This document shows positions 1 to 6,343 of a stretch of DNA of 8,291 bases, piece by piece; the first letter of the stretch is position 1; each line of letters opens with the position of its first letter. The translations under genes were made by a program, and so were the position numbers. The stretch comes from Candidatus Acidiferrales bacterium (GTDB taxonomy: Bacteria > Acidobacteriota > Terriglobia > Acidoferrales > UBA7541): NCBI GenBank assembly GCA_030043155.1, contig JASHYE010000284.1, positions 1 through 8,291 of the forward strand, given 5' to 3'. Below the pieces are notes generated by a model, which did not search any database, was not told the origin of the DNA, and saw only the letters and a program-made list of their open reading frames with translations.

Positions 1-111
1 GGATTCGATCAGATTCCGCTCGCGCGCCGCGCCAAGGCGTTCAGCCAAAACGAACAGGGCTGGGCCGTCGTCCTCACGCTCATTGAGAAGCACCTTGCGA
101 AATCGGCATAA
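1..111 (+). CDS. SRPBCC / AHSA1-like domain protein, C-terminal fragment
   Basis: Reading frame 1 is open from the window edge to a TAA at 109-111 and gives 36 residues. They include FDQIPLARRAKAF and end in GWAVVLTLIEKHLAK. This looks like the last helix of START/SRPBCC-fold proteins of the AHSA1 (activator of Hsp90 ATPase 1-like) group, where a GW...VL...IE..L pattern packs over the ligand-binding cavity. The N-terminus and most of the domain lie outside the window. In many bacteria these small ligand-binding proteins are encoded next to an ArsR-type repressor, and the next gene here is one, overlapping by 29 bases, which supports the call. The ligand cannot be inferred. The family call rests on a short tail plus context. 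Confidence 0.6.
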   Translation, partial: GFDQIPLARRAKAFSQNEQGWAVVLTLIEKHLAKSA

Positions 112-442
112 GCCCGGGACTGCTGCGCGCCTCGTTGACTCCGCGCCGCTTTTTGCAGTGCTCGCCGATCGCACGCGCCTGCGTTTGATCCTGCGCCTTA
201 GCGAGCACGGGCCGGCGTCCATCGTGCGACTGACAGTCGGCTCTGGCATCTCGCGACAGGCGGTGACCAAGCACTTGCGCGTCATGCAGCACTCGGGCTT
301 GGTCCGGAGTGAACGCCATGGCCGCGAAACGCTTTGGCAACTGGACCAGCGTCGGCTGCGCGAAATCCGCCGTTATCTCGCGCTGATCTCAAAGCAATGG
401 GACGACGCGCTGGCCCGCCTTCAATCCTTCGTCGAACACTGA
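83..442 (+). CDS. ArsR-family winged-helix transcriptional regulator
   Basis: The product is 119 residues from a TTG start and is a small DNA-binding repressor. Residues 22-50 (PLFAVLADRTRLRLILRL) are the usual ArsR opening. Residues about 55-70 form the helix-turn-helix, with SRQAVTKHLRVMQ as recognition helix, and residues 73-88 form the wing. The C-terminal helix QWDDALARLQSFVE is typical of ArsR regulators paired with SRPBCC/AHSA1 proteins. The protein has no cysteine and lacks the ELCVCDL metal-sensing motif, so it is probably not an arsenic or metal sensor of the classical type. It overlaps the upstream gene by 29 bases, suggesting translational coupling. No ATG precedes the domain: TTG at 83 is the first candidate, and TTG at 95, preceded by GAGAAG, is an alternative. 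The function as a repressor is solid; the start is uncertain. Confidence 0.85.
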   Translation: MRSTLRNRHKPGTAARLVDSAPLFAVLADRTRLRLILRLSEHGPASIVRLTVGSGISRQAVTKHLRVMQHSGLVRSERHGRETLWQLDQRRLREIRRYLALISKQWDDALARLQSFVEH

Positions 443-464
443 ACTACGCTTATTGCGCGTGGGT

Positions 465-487
465 GGCGCAGTGAGACTCCGCCTTTT
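465..487 (+). terminator. Possible intrinsic terminator after the ArsR-type gene
   Basis: GGCG (465-468) pairs with CGCC (480-483). Inside it, AGT pairs with ACT across a C-C mismatch, with a GAG loop, and TTTT follows at 484-487. It lies 22 bases after the regulator stop codon, the expected place. The stem is short and interrupted and the T run is only four long, so it may be weak, or simply part of a longer hairpin-rich repeat. Confidence 0.4.
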
Positions 488-495
488 CGGGTGCC

Positions 496-518
496 CCATG
501 CTCGGTCTTTGAGCGTGG
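496..518. repeat. Hairpin, possible dispersed intergenic repeat unit
   Basis: CCATGCTC (496-503) and GAGCGTGG (511-518) form an 8-pair stem around a 7-base loop; one pair is a G-T wobble. It sits just after GGGTGCC. From memory, GGGTGCCCCA-type stretches with such hairpins recur between genes in acidobacterial genomes, so this could be one copy of a dispersed repeat. Only one copy is visible here. Confidence 0.35.
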
Positions 519-651
519 AGCTTTTCGTCCCGCCATCGTTTCCAACGAATACCCCTTGCTTGACTTCGTGACTCTTTGGTGAGCCTCCACAAATTTTTCT
601 CGCGTTGGCATCTCCTCTGTGCAACTCTCTCGCATCAACGTAACGGCAGCC

Positions 652-3126
652 ATGTTCTGGCGCGATTTACAACTCGCCTGGCGCTCCGCCCTTCGCAATC
701 CTGGCTATTCGTTTCTGATCGTCGCCGTCCTCGCCGTCGGCATCGGCGCGAACACCGCCATCTTCGGCCTGGCCAACGCCGCTTTCTTCCGCGCGCTTCC
801 CTATCCCCACGCCGAACGCCTCGCCTTCCTCTGGCAGAACAATCAGCGCACCGGCGAATCCGAGGGCGCTGTCTCCTATCCCAATTACGCCGACTGGCGC
901 GCCCAATCCCGCACTTTTGAAGACATGGCCTTCATTATGTTTGCCAGTGAAATCCTCAACGGCTCCGGTACCGCGCAGCTGCTCAACACCCCGAATGGCC
1001 CTGAGCGCGTCCCCGGCGCTCTGGTCTCCACGAATTTCTTTTCCGTGCTCGGCGTCCAGCCCTTGCTGGGCCGCGCCTTCTCTACCGACGACTCGCTTCG
1101 CGGCAAAACGAACGTCGTCATGATCAGTTACGCGCTCTGGAAATCTCGCTTTGCCTCGACTCCAAGCGTCATCGGCCAGCACCTCGGCTTCGGCGACGAT
1201 TCAAGCGACACTATCATTGGAGTGATGCCCTCAGGCTTTGATTTCCCGGTGGGCACCAAGCTTTGGAAGCCACGCCAATTGCCGTCAGCCTCCGCGATGG
1301 CCAAATTCGACATGCGCCTCTATCCCAACATGGGCGTCATCGGTCGCCTGAACGCGAGCGTCACGTGGACGCAGGCGCAATCCGAAATGGACACCATCGC
1401 CGCGCGCCTCGCCGCGCAATATCCGAAAGACGACGCTGGCATCGGCATTCGCATCGTTCCTGTCCGTGAACAACTCTCGCAAAAGGTCAGTCAGGGCCTG
1501 CTCGTCCTTTGGGCCGCGATTTTCGGCGTTCTTCTTATCGCCTGCGTGAACGCCGCAAATCTCATGATGGCCCGTGCCGCGGGACGCCAAAAGGAAATCG
1601 CCGTCCGTTTTTCTCTTGGCGCCACGCGCAGCTGCGTCGTTCGCCAATTTCTCGCCGAGAGCCTCCTGCTCGCTGCGGTTGGTGCTGCCACTGGCCTCTT
1701 TCTCGCTTACTGGACGGTCGCTCTTGTTTCGAAATTCAATCCCGATATCGCGAGGCTGGGCGGCAGCATCCTCGACGCGCGCGTGCTGCTTTACACCATC
1801 GCTGTCGCAGCGTTCACCGCCGTCATCTGCGCGATTCTCCCTGCATTCTCGGCATCGCGCCTCGACTTGAACCGCGCCCTCAAGGAAACAAGTTCAGGCT
1901 CGGCCTCTCCCGGCGCGCAACTCATTCGAAAAATTCTCATCGTCGCCGAAGTCGCTCTCGCTTTCATTCTTCTTGCCGGCTCCGGCCTGCTCATGCGCAG
2001 CCTCTGGCAAATTTTCTCGGTCAATCCCGGCTTCGACGCCGAAAACGTCTACAGTTTCCGTTTGTATTGGCCGCCAACAAAGGGCACTGCCGCAGATGCG
2101 AATACGCGCTTCATCGAAATCATGAATCGCGTCCGCGCGCTGCCCGGCGTGAGCGCCGTTGGTTCCACTTCCAACGTTCTTTTTCCGGACGAAATGTTCA
2201 AGATTCCATTCATCATTCAAGGCCGTGAAGCTGAATTCGCAACTCAACCAGCGTCTCTTCCCCACGGCGGAGCCTCTCCCGATTTTTTCCGCGCCATGGG
2301 CATTCCTCTTCTTCGTGGGCGTACGTTCACCGATGCCGATGCCGCTGAAAACGCAGAGCAGGCGGCTGTTCAGGTTGCCCGAAACGAGCACCCCGCAGCC
2401 ATCATTAACGAAACCATGGTTCATCGTTACTGGCCCGACGACGATCCCATCGGCAAGCAGTTCAAGATGAACGATCCCAATTTGCCGAGTCCCTGGTTCA
2501 CCATTGTCGGCGTCGTTGGAGACGTTCATCAGGAGGGCCTCGAAAAATCGCCCGGCATCATGGCCTATTTCGCGGACTCAGGTTATTTCAACGATGATGT
2601 TGTTGTTCGCGCATCCGGCGATTCAAAAACATTGCTCGCTGGAATCAAGGACCAAGTCAACGCGATCGACAAGAATCTGATGGTCGATCATTTTGCGCGT
2701 GTCAGCTCCATCCTCTCTGCGCACGAATCCCAGCGCAAATTCAACGCTTGGCTCCTCGGCGCATTCGCTTTCATTGCTCTTTTGCTCGCTGCGGTGGGAA
2801 TTTACGGAAGCATTTCCTATTGGGTGAGGCAGCGCACACAAGAGATCGGCATTCGCATTGCTCTCGGCGCGCAGCCACGCAAGATTTTCGCGCTGGTCAT
2901 CGGCCGCGGCATGGTCGTCATCTTCGTCGGCCTCGCGCTCGGCATTGCCGGAGCGCTCGCGCTCACGCGCCTCATTTCCACTATGCTTTTCGGCGTCCGC
3001 CCCGAGGACCCGCTCACGTATACCGCCGTCGCGCTTCTCCTCACCGCAGTCGCGCTCGCCGCCTGCTACTTCCCTGCTCGCCGCGCTATGGAAGTCGATC
3101 CCATGATCGCTCTGCGCCACGAGTAA
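652..3126 (+). CDS. ABC transporter permease of the duplicated orphan (ADOP, MacB/FtsX-like) type
   Basis: The 824-residue inner-membrane protein has two MacB/FtsX units in tandem. Residues 20-42 are the first membrane helix (with the typical GIGANTAIF), followed by a periplasmic MacB-type domain to about 280. Helices at about 283-307, 335-357 and 378-399 form the first FtsX domain. A second unit follows: helix 427-449, periplasmic domain about 460-695, then helices 699-722, 745-771 and 788-808. Both FtsX coupling motifs are visible: RQKEIAVRFSLGA at 312-324 and RTQEIGIRIALGA at 728-740. Relatives such as MacB couple ATP hydrolysis to periplasmic work (efflux, lipoprotein or toxin handling). 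No ATPase is encoded in the window, as is usual for ADOP genes, so its partner and substrate are unknown. I chose ATG 652 because it places the N-terminus about ten residues before the helix, as in the family; an in-frame GTG at 619 would add 11 residues. Neither start has a clear Shine-Dalgarno sequence. The 3' end overlaps the convergent regulator gene. Confidence 0.92.
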   Translation: MFWRDLQLAWRSALRNPGYSFLIVAVLAVGIGANTAIFGLANAAFFRALPYPHAERLAFLWQNNQRTGESEGAVSYPNYADWRAQSRTFEDMAFIMFASEILNGSGTAQLLNTPNGPERVPGALVSTNFFSVLGVQPLLGRAFSTDDSLRGKTNVVMISYALWKSRFASTPSVIGQHLGFGDDSSDTIIGVMPSGFDFPVGTKLWKPRQLPSASAMAKFDMRLYPNMGVIGRLNASVTWTQAQSEMDTIAARLAAQYPKDDAGIGIRIVPVREQLSQKVSQGLLVLWAAIFGVLLIACVNAANLMMARAAGRQKEIAVRFSLGATRSCVVRQFLAESLLLAAVGAATGLFLAYWTVALVSKFNPDIARLGGSILDARVLLYTIAVAAFTAVICAILPAFSASRLDLNRALKETSSGSASPGAQLIRKILIVAEVALAFILLAGSGLLMRSLWQIFSVNPGFDAENVYSFRLYWPPTKGTAADANTRFIEIMNRVRALPGVSAVGSTSNVLFPDEMFKIPFIIQGREAEFATQPASLPHGGASPDFFRAMGIPLLRGRTFTDADAAENAEQAAVQVARNEHPAAIINETMVHRYWPDDDPIGKQFKMNDPNLPSPWFTIVGVVGDVHQEGLEKSPGIMAYFADSGYFNDDVVVRASGDSKTLLAGIKDQVNAIDKNLMVDHFARVSSILSAHESQRKFNAWLLGAFAFIALLLAAVGIYGSISYWVRQRTQEIGIRIALGAQPRKIFALVIGRGMVVIFVGLALGIAGALALTRLISTMLFGVRPEDPLTYTAVALLLTAVALAACYFPARRAMEVDPMIALRHE

Positions 3127-4009
3127 CTTGCCTTGCTCGCTCCTTTACTCGGTACGCCCGCGGGTTCATGCCAAATTCGGCGCGGAACGCATGATTGAAG
3201 TTCGAGACGTCGCCAAAGCCCGAATCCAGTGCAATGTCGAGTATCTGCATCTGCTCTGTCAGCAGCCGTGTCGCGGCATGTCGCAGGCGAGAGCGCAAGA
3301 GATATTGGTGCGGAGTTAAGCCCGTGAGTTGCTGAAAAACACGCAAGAAATGGAAGCGGCTGAGCCTCGCCTCCTGCGCAAGCGACACGAGATTGTGTTC
3401 TGCGGCCGGACGGGTTTCGATCATTCGAATGATTCTTGTAACCCGCGCCTCGGCCGCCGGCGAGCCGCCATTGTTGCTCGTTCCGCTCCCAAATTCGAGC
3501 GCCAGAATAGCCAGCTCAACCGCAATCTCCTCCCAAAACTGTGCTTGCTCGCACTTCGGCGTGGAAGCCTTCGGTCGGGCCAGCTCGCCGCCAGCTCTCG
3601 CAATCACGTTTGAGAGTTCACGCAAGGGAGGCACACGAAGCGAACGAAAAGGGTTCGCGCGGAGCGGTATGCCAGCATCAGCAGCAAGGTTCTCCATGAA
3701 TTGCGGGTTGTAGGCGAACGCGATGCAGCGATCTCCCACGCCATGCTCATGCCCGCACTGGAAGTATTGGCCTGCATTACCGAGCATCAGTGATCCTGGA
3801 GTCATCAGCTCCCGGCCCGTGCTCGACTCATACTGAAAACTCCCTGCGGTGACAATCGCAATCGAGATGGCCGAGTGTTGCTCCTCGCGTGCACGGACGT
3901 GCGGCCCTGCGTTGCAGACCATGTCCGACACACTCCAGCCGTCGCCATGCGCGAGAGGACGCTTCGCCAGGTTCGCAGCGAACTCCAATTCGACCGCAAT
4001 TTTCGCCAA
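3086..4009 (-). CDS. AraC-family transcriptional regulator
   Basis: The product is 307 residues from TTG 4009. The N-terminal half (about residues 25-170) is a cupin-like sensor region with PGSLMLGNAGQ and a Cys/His-rich CGHEHGVGDRC stretch. The C-terminal part (about 189-288) is the AraC double helix-turn-helix: LVSLAQEARLSRFHFLRVFQ, LTPHQYLLRSRL, ILDIALDSGFGDVSNFNHAF, then the closing FGMNPRAYR. I prefer TTG 4009 over the longer GTG 4027 because AGGTGGAG lies 7 bases upstream of the TTG, whereas the GTG has no ribosome binding site. The gene is divergent from the DinB-fold gene, the classic arrangement for a regulator controlling its neighbour, but the target and effector are inferred. Its last 12 or so codons overlap the permease 3' end, beyond the conserved domain. 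The C-H-H-C cluster in the sensor half might bind metal or sense redox; that is speculation. Confidence 0.9.
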   Translation of the reverse strand: MAKIAVELEFAANLAKRPLAHGDGWSVSDMVCNAGPHVRAREEQHSAISIAIVTAGSFQYESSTGRELMTPGSLMLGNAGQYFQCGHEHGVGDRCIAFAYNPQFMENLAADAGIPLRANPFRSLRVPPLRELSNVIARAGGELARPKASTPKCEQAQFWEEIAVELAILALEFGSGTSNNGGSPAAEARVTRIIRMIETRPAAEHNLVSLAQEARLSRFHFLRVFQQLTGLTPHQYLLRSRLRHAATRLLTEQMQILDIALDSGFGDVSNFNHAFRAEFGMNPRAYRVKERARQVTRGAERSWDRLP

Positions 4010-4027
4010 GAATTGTCTCCACCTCAC

Positions 4028-4035
4028 ATTTTATA
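4028..4035 (-). promoter_or_regulatory. Possible -10 box of the AraC-type gene
   Basis: Read on the minus strand this is TATAAAAT, an unusually AT-rich patch in GC-rich DNA. It sits just upstream of the regulator ribosome binding site AGGTGGAG (4024-4017). Transcription would begin near 4023 and leave a leader of only about 14 bases. No good -35 box is seen; TTACAC at 4059-4054 is a poor match. Confidence 0.35.
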
Positions 4036-4110
4036 ACGACAGGTGACGGTTGGGTGTAAGCATCATCGCCAGCCGCCGATTCGTGTCTTCGAATTCCGGG
4101 TGCACTCACC

Positions 4111-4117
4111 AAGGAGG
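4111..4117 (+). promoter_or_regulatory. Ribosome binding site that sets the DinB-gene start
   Basis: AAGGAGG, a near-perfect Shine-Dalgarno sequence, lies 10 bases before GTG 4128. It selects this GTG over in-frame upstream codons as far as 4050, which would add a low-complexity N-terminus not expected in the family. Confidence 0.75.
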
Positions 4118-4127
4118 GTCAAATCAC

Positions 4128-4580
4128 GTGGCGACAAAAGCGAATCAGACTCAGACAATATCGGACAAATTGATCGGTCAATGGGAACAGATAGGGAAAA
4201 AATTCGTGAACCTCGCGGACGAAGTCCCTGAGGGCAAGTTTGACTACCGCCCCGTCGAAGGCGTTCGGACATTTACCGAGGTGTTCAGGCATGTGGCCTT
4301 TTGGAACCGGTATGTGGCGGATCGCGCACGCGGCGGGAAAGGCGACGATACCGCGAATGAACTGCCAAAGGAGAAATTTCGCAGCAAGAAGCAGATCCTC
4401 GATGCCCTGAAACAAAGCGCCGCGGATGCCCTGAGTGCACTCAGAGAGTACAAATCTGAATTGAGTCCAGACATGGCAGAAATGCTGGTGACATTCATCG
4501 AACACAACTGCGAGCACTATGGCCAGCTTGTCGTCTATGCGCGGTTGAACGGAATCGTTCCGCCGGCCTCTCGCGGATAG
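4128..4580 (+). CDS. DinB-fold protein (putative metal-dependent hydrolase or transferase)
   Basis: The product is 150 residues from GTG 4128, the normal size for the DinB/YfiT four-helix bundle. The start is fixed by AAGGAGG at 4111-4117. Three histidines at the family ligand positions are visible: H55 in FRHVAFWN, and H126 and H130 in EHNCEHYGQL; they normally bind one divalent metal. The C-terminal YARLNGIVPPAS is the familiar DinB_2-type ending. Relatives include thiol-dependent transferases and DNA-damage-induced proteins of unknown activity, so the metal site is likely but the substrate is unknown. The gene is divergent from the AraC-type regulator across a 118-base region, making it the most likely target of that regulator. 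The calycin-like gene lies 187 bases downstream on the same strand and may or may not be co-transcribed. Confidence 0.88.
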   Translation: MATKANQTQTISDKLIGQWEQIGKKFVNLADEVPEGKFDYRPVEGVRTFTEVFRHVAFWNRYVADRARGGKGDDTANELPKEKFRSKKQILDALKQSAADALSALREYKSELSPDMAEMLVTFIEHNCEHYGQLVVYARLNGIVPPASRG

Positions 4581-4753
4581 CGCCAGAGGGAGGCTAGTTG
4601 AAAGTGCTATGGCATGATCAAAAAAGGGCTTTGTCAATGCTGCTGGACCGGATGAATGCCCTCCGATCGCTCGCCTCGCGCGTCGCGAATTTTTGGCTTC
4701 CGCTGCAGCGATGAACCTATTCGCATCGGCGCGCAAAACGCTCTCGGCAATGC

Positions 4754-4760
4754 AAGGAGA
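4754..4760 (+). promoter_or_regulatory. Ribosome binding site that sets the 4768 start
   Basis: AAGGAGA lies 7 bases before ATG 4768, an ideal distance. It favours the 182-residue product over longer forms starting at TTG 4693 or ATG 4711, which have no such site. Confidence 0.7.
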
Positions 4761-4767
4761 GAAAAAG

Positions 4768-5316
4768 ATGATCTCAGCAAAAACACAGGCGCCGGCAGAC
4801 TTTGCGGCGTTGCTTTTCGCCCCGGCGCGATCGTCTGAAATTCCTGAGTCCGAAGATGTCTACGGCTGGCTTGTCGGAAGCTGGGTACTCGATGTTTTGC
4901 GTTATAGGGCGGTTGATCTTAGCCAGGAGAAGATCATAGGGGAAGCTCACTTCAGATGGGTACTGGAAGGCCGCGCCATCCAGGATGTTTGGATTATGCC
5001 GTCCACATCCAGTCGCAATTCGAATTCGGATCGTGCCAACAACATGTACGGGACGACTTTGCGCATCTGGGATCCCGGCATACGAGCGTGGCGAATCAGA
5101 TGGATCAATCCCGTTGATGGCTACGAGGAGCGTCAGACGGGTCGGAGAATCGGGAACGAAATCGTGCAAATCGGCGCCCGCTCCGATGGCACTCCGACGC
5201 GATGGCGCTTCACTGAAATCACGCCGGACACGTTTCACTGGATTGGTGAAGCGTTGGAATCTGATGGCGAAACCTGGAAGATCGAAGGCGAGTTCCGCGC
5301 CCGTCGGCGCGATTAG
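4768..5316 (+). CDS. Conserved protein of unknown function, probable lipocalin/calycin-like barrel
   Basis: The product has 182 residues. After a flexible N-terminus, residues 32-39 read YGWLVGSW, containing the GxW motif that opens the first strand of many lipocalin, nitrobindin and DUF1579-like barrels. The rest alternates short beta-strand-like segments rich in Trp and Arg: FRWVLEGRAIQDVWI, MYGTTLRIWDP, AWRIRWINP, RWRFTEITPDTFHWIGEA and WKIEGEFRARR. Such proteins usually bind a small hydrophobic ligand or act as accessory proteins. I do not recognise an exact family and assign no reaction. From ATG 4768 it has no signal peptide, so it is predicted cytoplasmic. The in-frame DNA upstream could encode a twin-arginine-like stretch (RREFLASAAA, 4681-4710), but no usable start precedes it in frame. 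It converges on the beta-lactamase gene, with 68 bases between stop codons. The gene call is firm; the fold is an inference. Confidence 0.8.
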   Translation: MISAKTQAPADFAALLFAPARSSEIPESEDVYGWLVGSWVLDVLRYRAVDLSQEKIIGEAHFRWVLEGRAIQDVWIMPSTSSRNSNSDRANNMYGTTLRIWDPGIRAWRIRWINPVDGYEERQTGRRIGNEIVQIGARSDGTPTRWRFTEITPDTFHWIGEALESDGETWKIEGEFRARRRD

Positions 5317-5384
5317 GTCTGCGGATAAAGAACCCTCTTCGCCGTCGCCCTCGCCTCGGCTCAAGCATCCTGCAGGCTTAGCTC

Positions 5385-6326
5385 TTACTTATTCTCTCCG
5401 CTGCCGTTCGTCTGCGATTTCGCTTTCGCTTCCTGGGCGCGCAAATCCTGCTGAAATGCTGCCTCGCTGCGATCCAAGTAGGTCCGGTAGCCCGCGGGAT
5501 CGACAAACGGATTCGTTTTCGCGCCCTGTTGCAGTGCCTTGCGTTTATCCGTGAGATCGAAAAAAACGCCATGCGCGCCGAGGAAAACGTCGCACGGCAG
5601 CGAACGCAGCACGCGAAACGTTCTCTCGTAATCCGTGGCGATATTCGGGTACGCCGAATTATGAATCAGTGGAATCCCCGAAAGGACGCTCGTGCTGCAC
5701 ACGAAAACGACCTGATACGGTTTGCCGCCATCTTCCACTGTCGTCGTCCATGTTGTGCAGCCTTTCGTGTGTCCTGGCGTCAAATGCGCCGTCATCGTCG
5801 TTCCTCCCACGCTGATTTTTTCGCCATCGTGAAGGATCGCATCCGGCTTGATTGGCGGGAACGCCGTGGGGTCAAGCAACGACGCATCGCCTCGTCCGCC
5901 GCTTTCGAGCACCGGCGCGTCTCCCGCGCTTGCGTAGAATTTCGCTCGTGTCGCTCGTTTCAGCTCCTCCAAACCTCCCGCATGATCGTAATGCGCATGG
6001 CTATTGAGCAGGATTTTCACATCGCCGAGCCGGAAGCCAAGCTTTCGGATGTTCGCCTCGACTTGCGGCGCTGTCTCCACCAGCCCGCCGTCAAGCAAAA
6101 TGTCGCCCGCTCGCGTGACAATCAAATAGGAAGTAAGATCGGTCGCTCCAACATAATAAATGTTCCCAATGATGCGAAATGGTTCGACCGGCTGGTTCCA
6201 CGAATTCACGCCCGCGTCCGCTTGCGCTCGCGCCGTGCGCGCTTTCGCCGTGCCCAGAATTCCTCCAATCAAAATTCCCAGCATCGCCGCAACTGCCAAA
6301 TTGCAAATCCATCGATATGGCTTCAT
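5385..6326 (-). CDS. Subclass B3 metallo-beta-lactamase, exported
   Basis: The product has 313 residues with an N-terminal signal peptide (hydrophobic core about 10-25, likely cleavage after ARA at 34), so it acts outside the cytoplasm, probably in the periplasm. All zinc ligands of a B3 enzyme are present: H110, H112 and H186 for zinc 1 (HAHYDH and PGHTKG motifs), and D114, H115 and H252 for zinc 2. The start of the mature protein (W43..P46..PF50RIIGNIYYVG) and the PCDVFLGAH ending of the fold also match B3 enzymes such as L1 and FEZ-1. The ligand-bearing cysteine of subclass B1/B2 is absent from that position; C210-S211-T212-S213 lies in the region where B3 enzymes carry serines. The expected reaction is zinc-dependent hydrolysis of the beta-lactam ring. 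The real spectrum is unknown, and some B3-like secreted proteins are weak or use other substrates. ATG 6326 has GAGG 5 bases upstream. The gene is intact, in ordinary chromosomal context with no mobile element nearby, so it looks intrinsic. Confidence 0.9.
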   Translation of the reverse strand: MKPYRWICNLAVAAMLGILIGGILGTAKARTARAQADAGVNSWNQPVEPFRIIGNIYYVGATDLTSYLIVTRAGDILLDGGLVETAPQVEANIRKLGFRLGDVKILLNSHAHYDHAGGLEELKRATRAKFYASAGDAPVLESGGRGDASLLDPTAFPPIKPDAILHDGEKISVGGTTMTAHLTPGHTKGCTTWTTTVEDGGKPYQVVFVCSTSVLSGIPLIHNSAYPNIATDYERTFRVLRSLPCDVFLGAHGVFFDLTDKRKALQQGAKTNPFVDPAGYRTYLDRSEAAFQQDLRAQEAKAKSQTNGSGENK

Positions 6327-6337
6327 GGTGGCCTCGG

Positions 6338-6343
6338 ATTATA
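6338..6343 (-). promoter_or_regulatory. Possible -10 box of the beta-lactamase gene
   Basis: A perfect TATAAT on the minus strand, 11 bases before ATG 6326. If used, transcription would start near 6331, giving an almost leaderless message that omits the GAGG at 6335-6332. No matching -35 box was found 16-18 bases upstream, so it may be chance. Confidence 0.3.

Larger units (their letters stand above)
443..651. other. Gene-free stretch between arsR-like gene and permease
   Basis: About 200 bases with no convincing gene on either strand. The short minus-strand frames across it have no ribosome binding site or recognisable domain. It holds three possible hairpins: 465-483 followed by TTTT, 496-518, and 575-593 followed by TTTTT. 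A TTGACT at 560-565 could be a -35 box for the permease, but no good -10 sits at the right distance. The stretch reads like an intergenic repeat or a structured leader more than plain spacer. Confidence 0.5.

Noticed and set aside
389..698. Short minus-strand frames across the intergenic stretch before the permease
   Set aside because: Three different frames overlap there, none has a ribosome binding site or domain, and they run into neighbouring genes.
1509..2228. 239-codon open frame inside the permease gene
   Set aside because: It lies in another frame of a clear permease domain, and its product is Arg/His/Ser-rich without any fold signature, as expected for a shadow frame in GC-rich DNA.
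4050..4127. Longer N-terminus for the DinB-fold protein
   Set aside because: It would add 26 residues without family similarity, while AAGGAGG lies at the right distance from GTG 4128.
4598..4626. TTGAAA at 4598 as a promoter for the calycin-like gene
   Set aside because: The position 17 bases on is an A run without a -10 match, so the boxes do not make a convincing pair.
5363..5379. AAGC...GCTT arms containing CCTGCAGG between the convergent stop codons, as a terminator
   Set aside because: The stem is only four pairs, the loop is itself a palindrome, and no T run follows on either strand.
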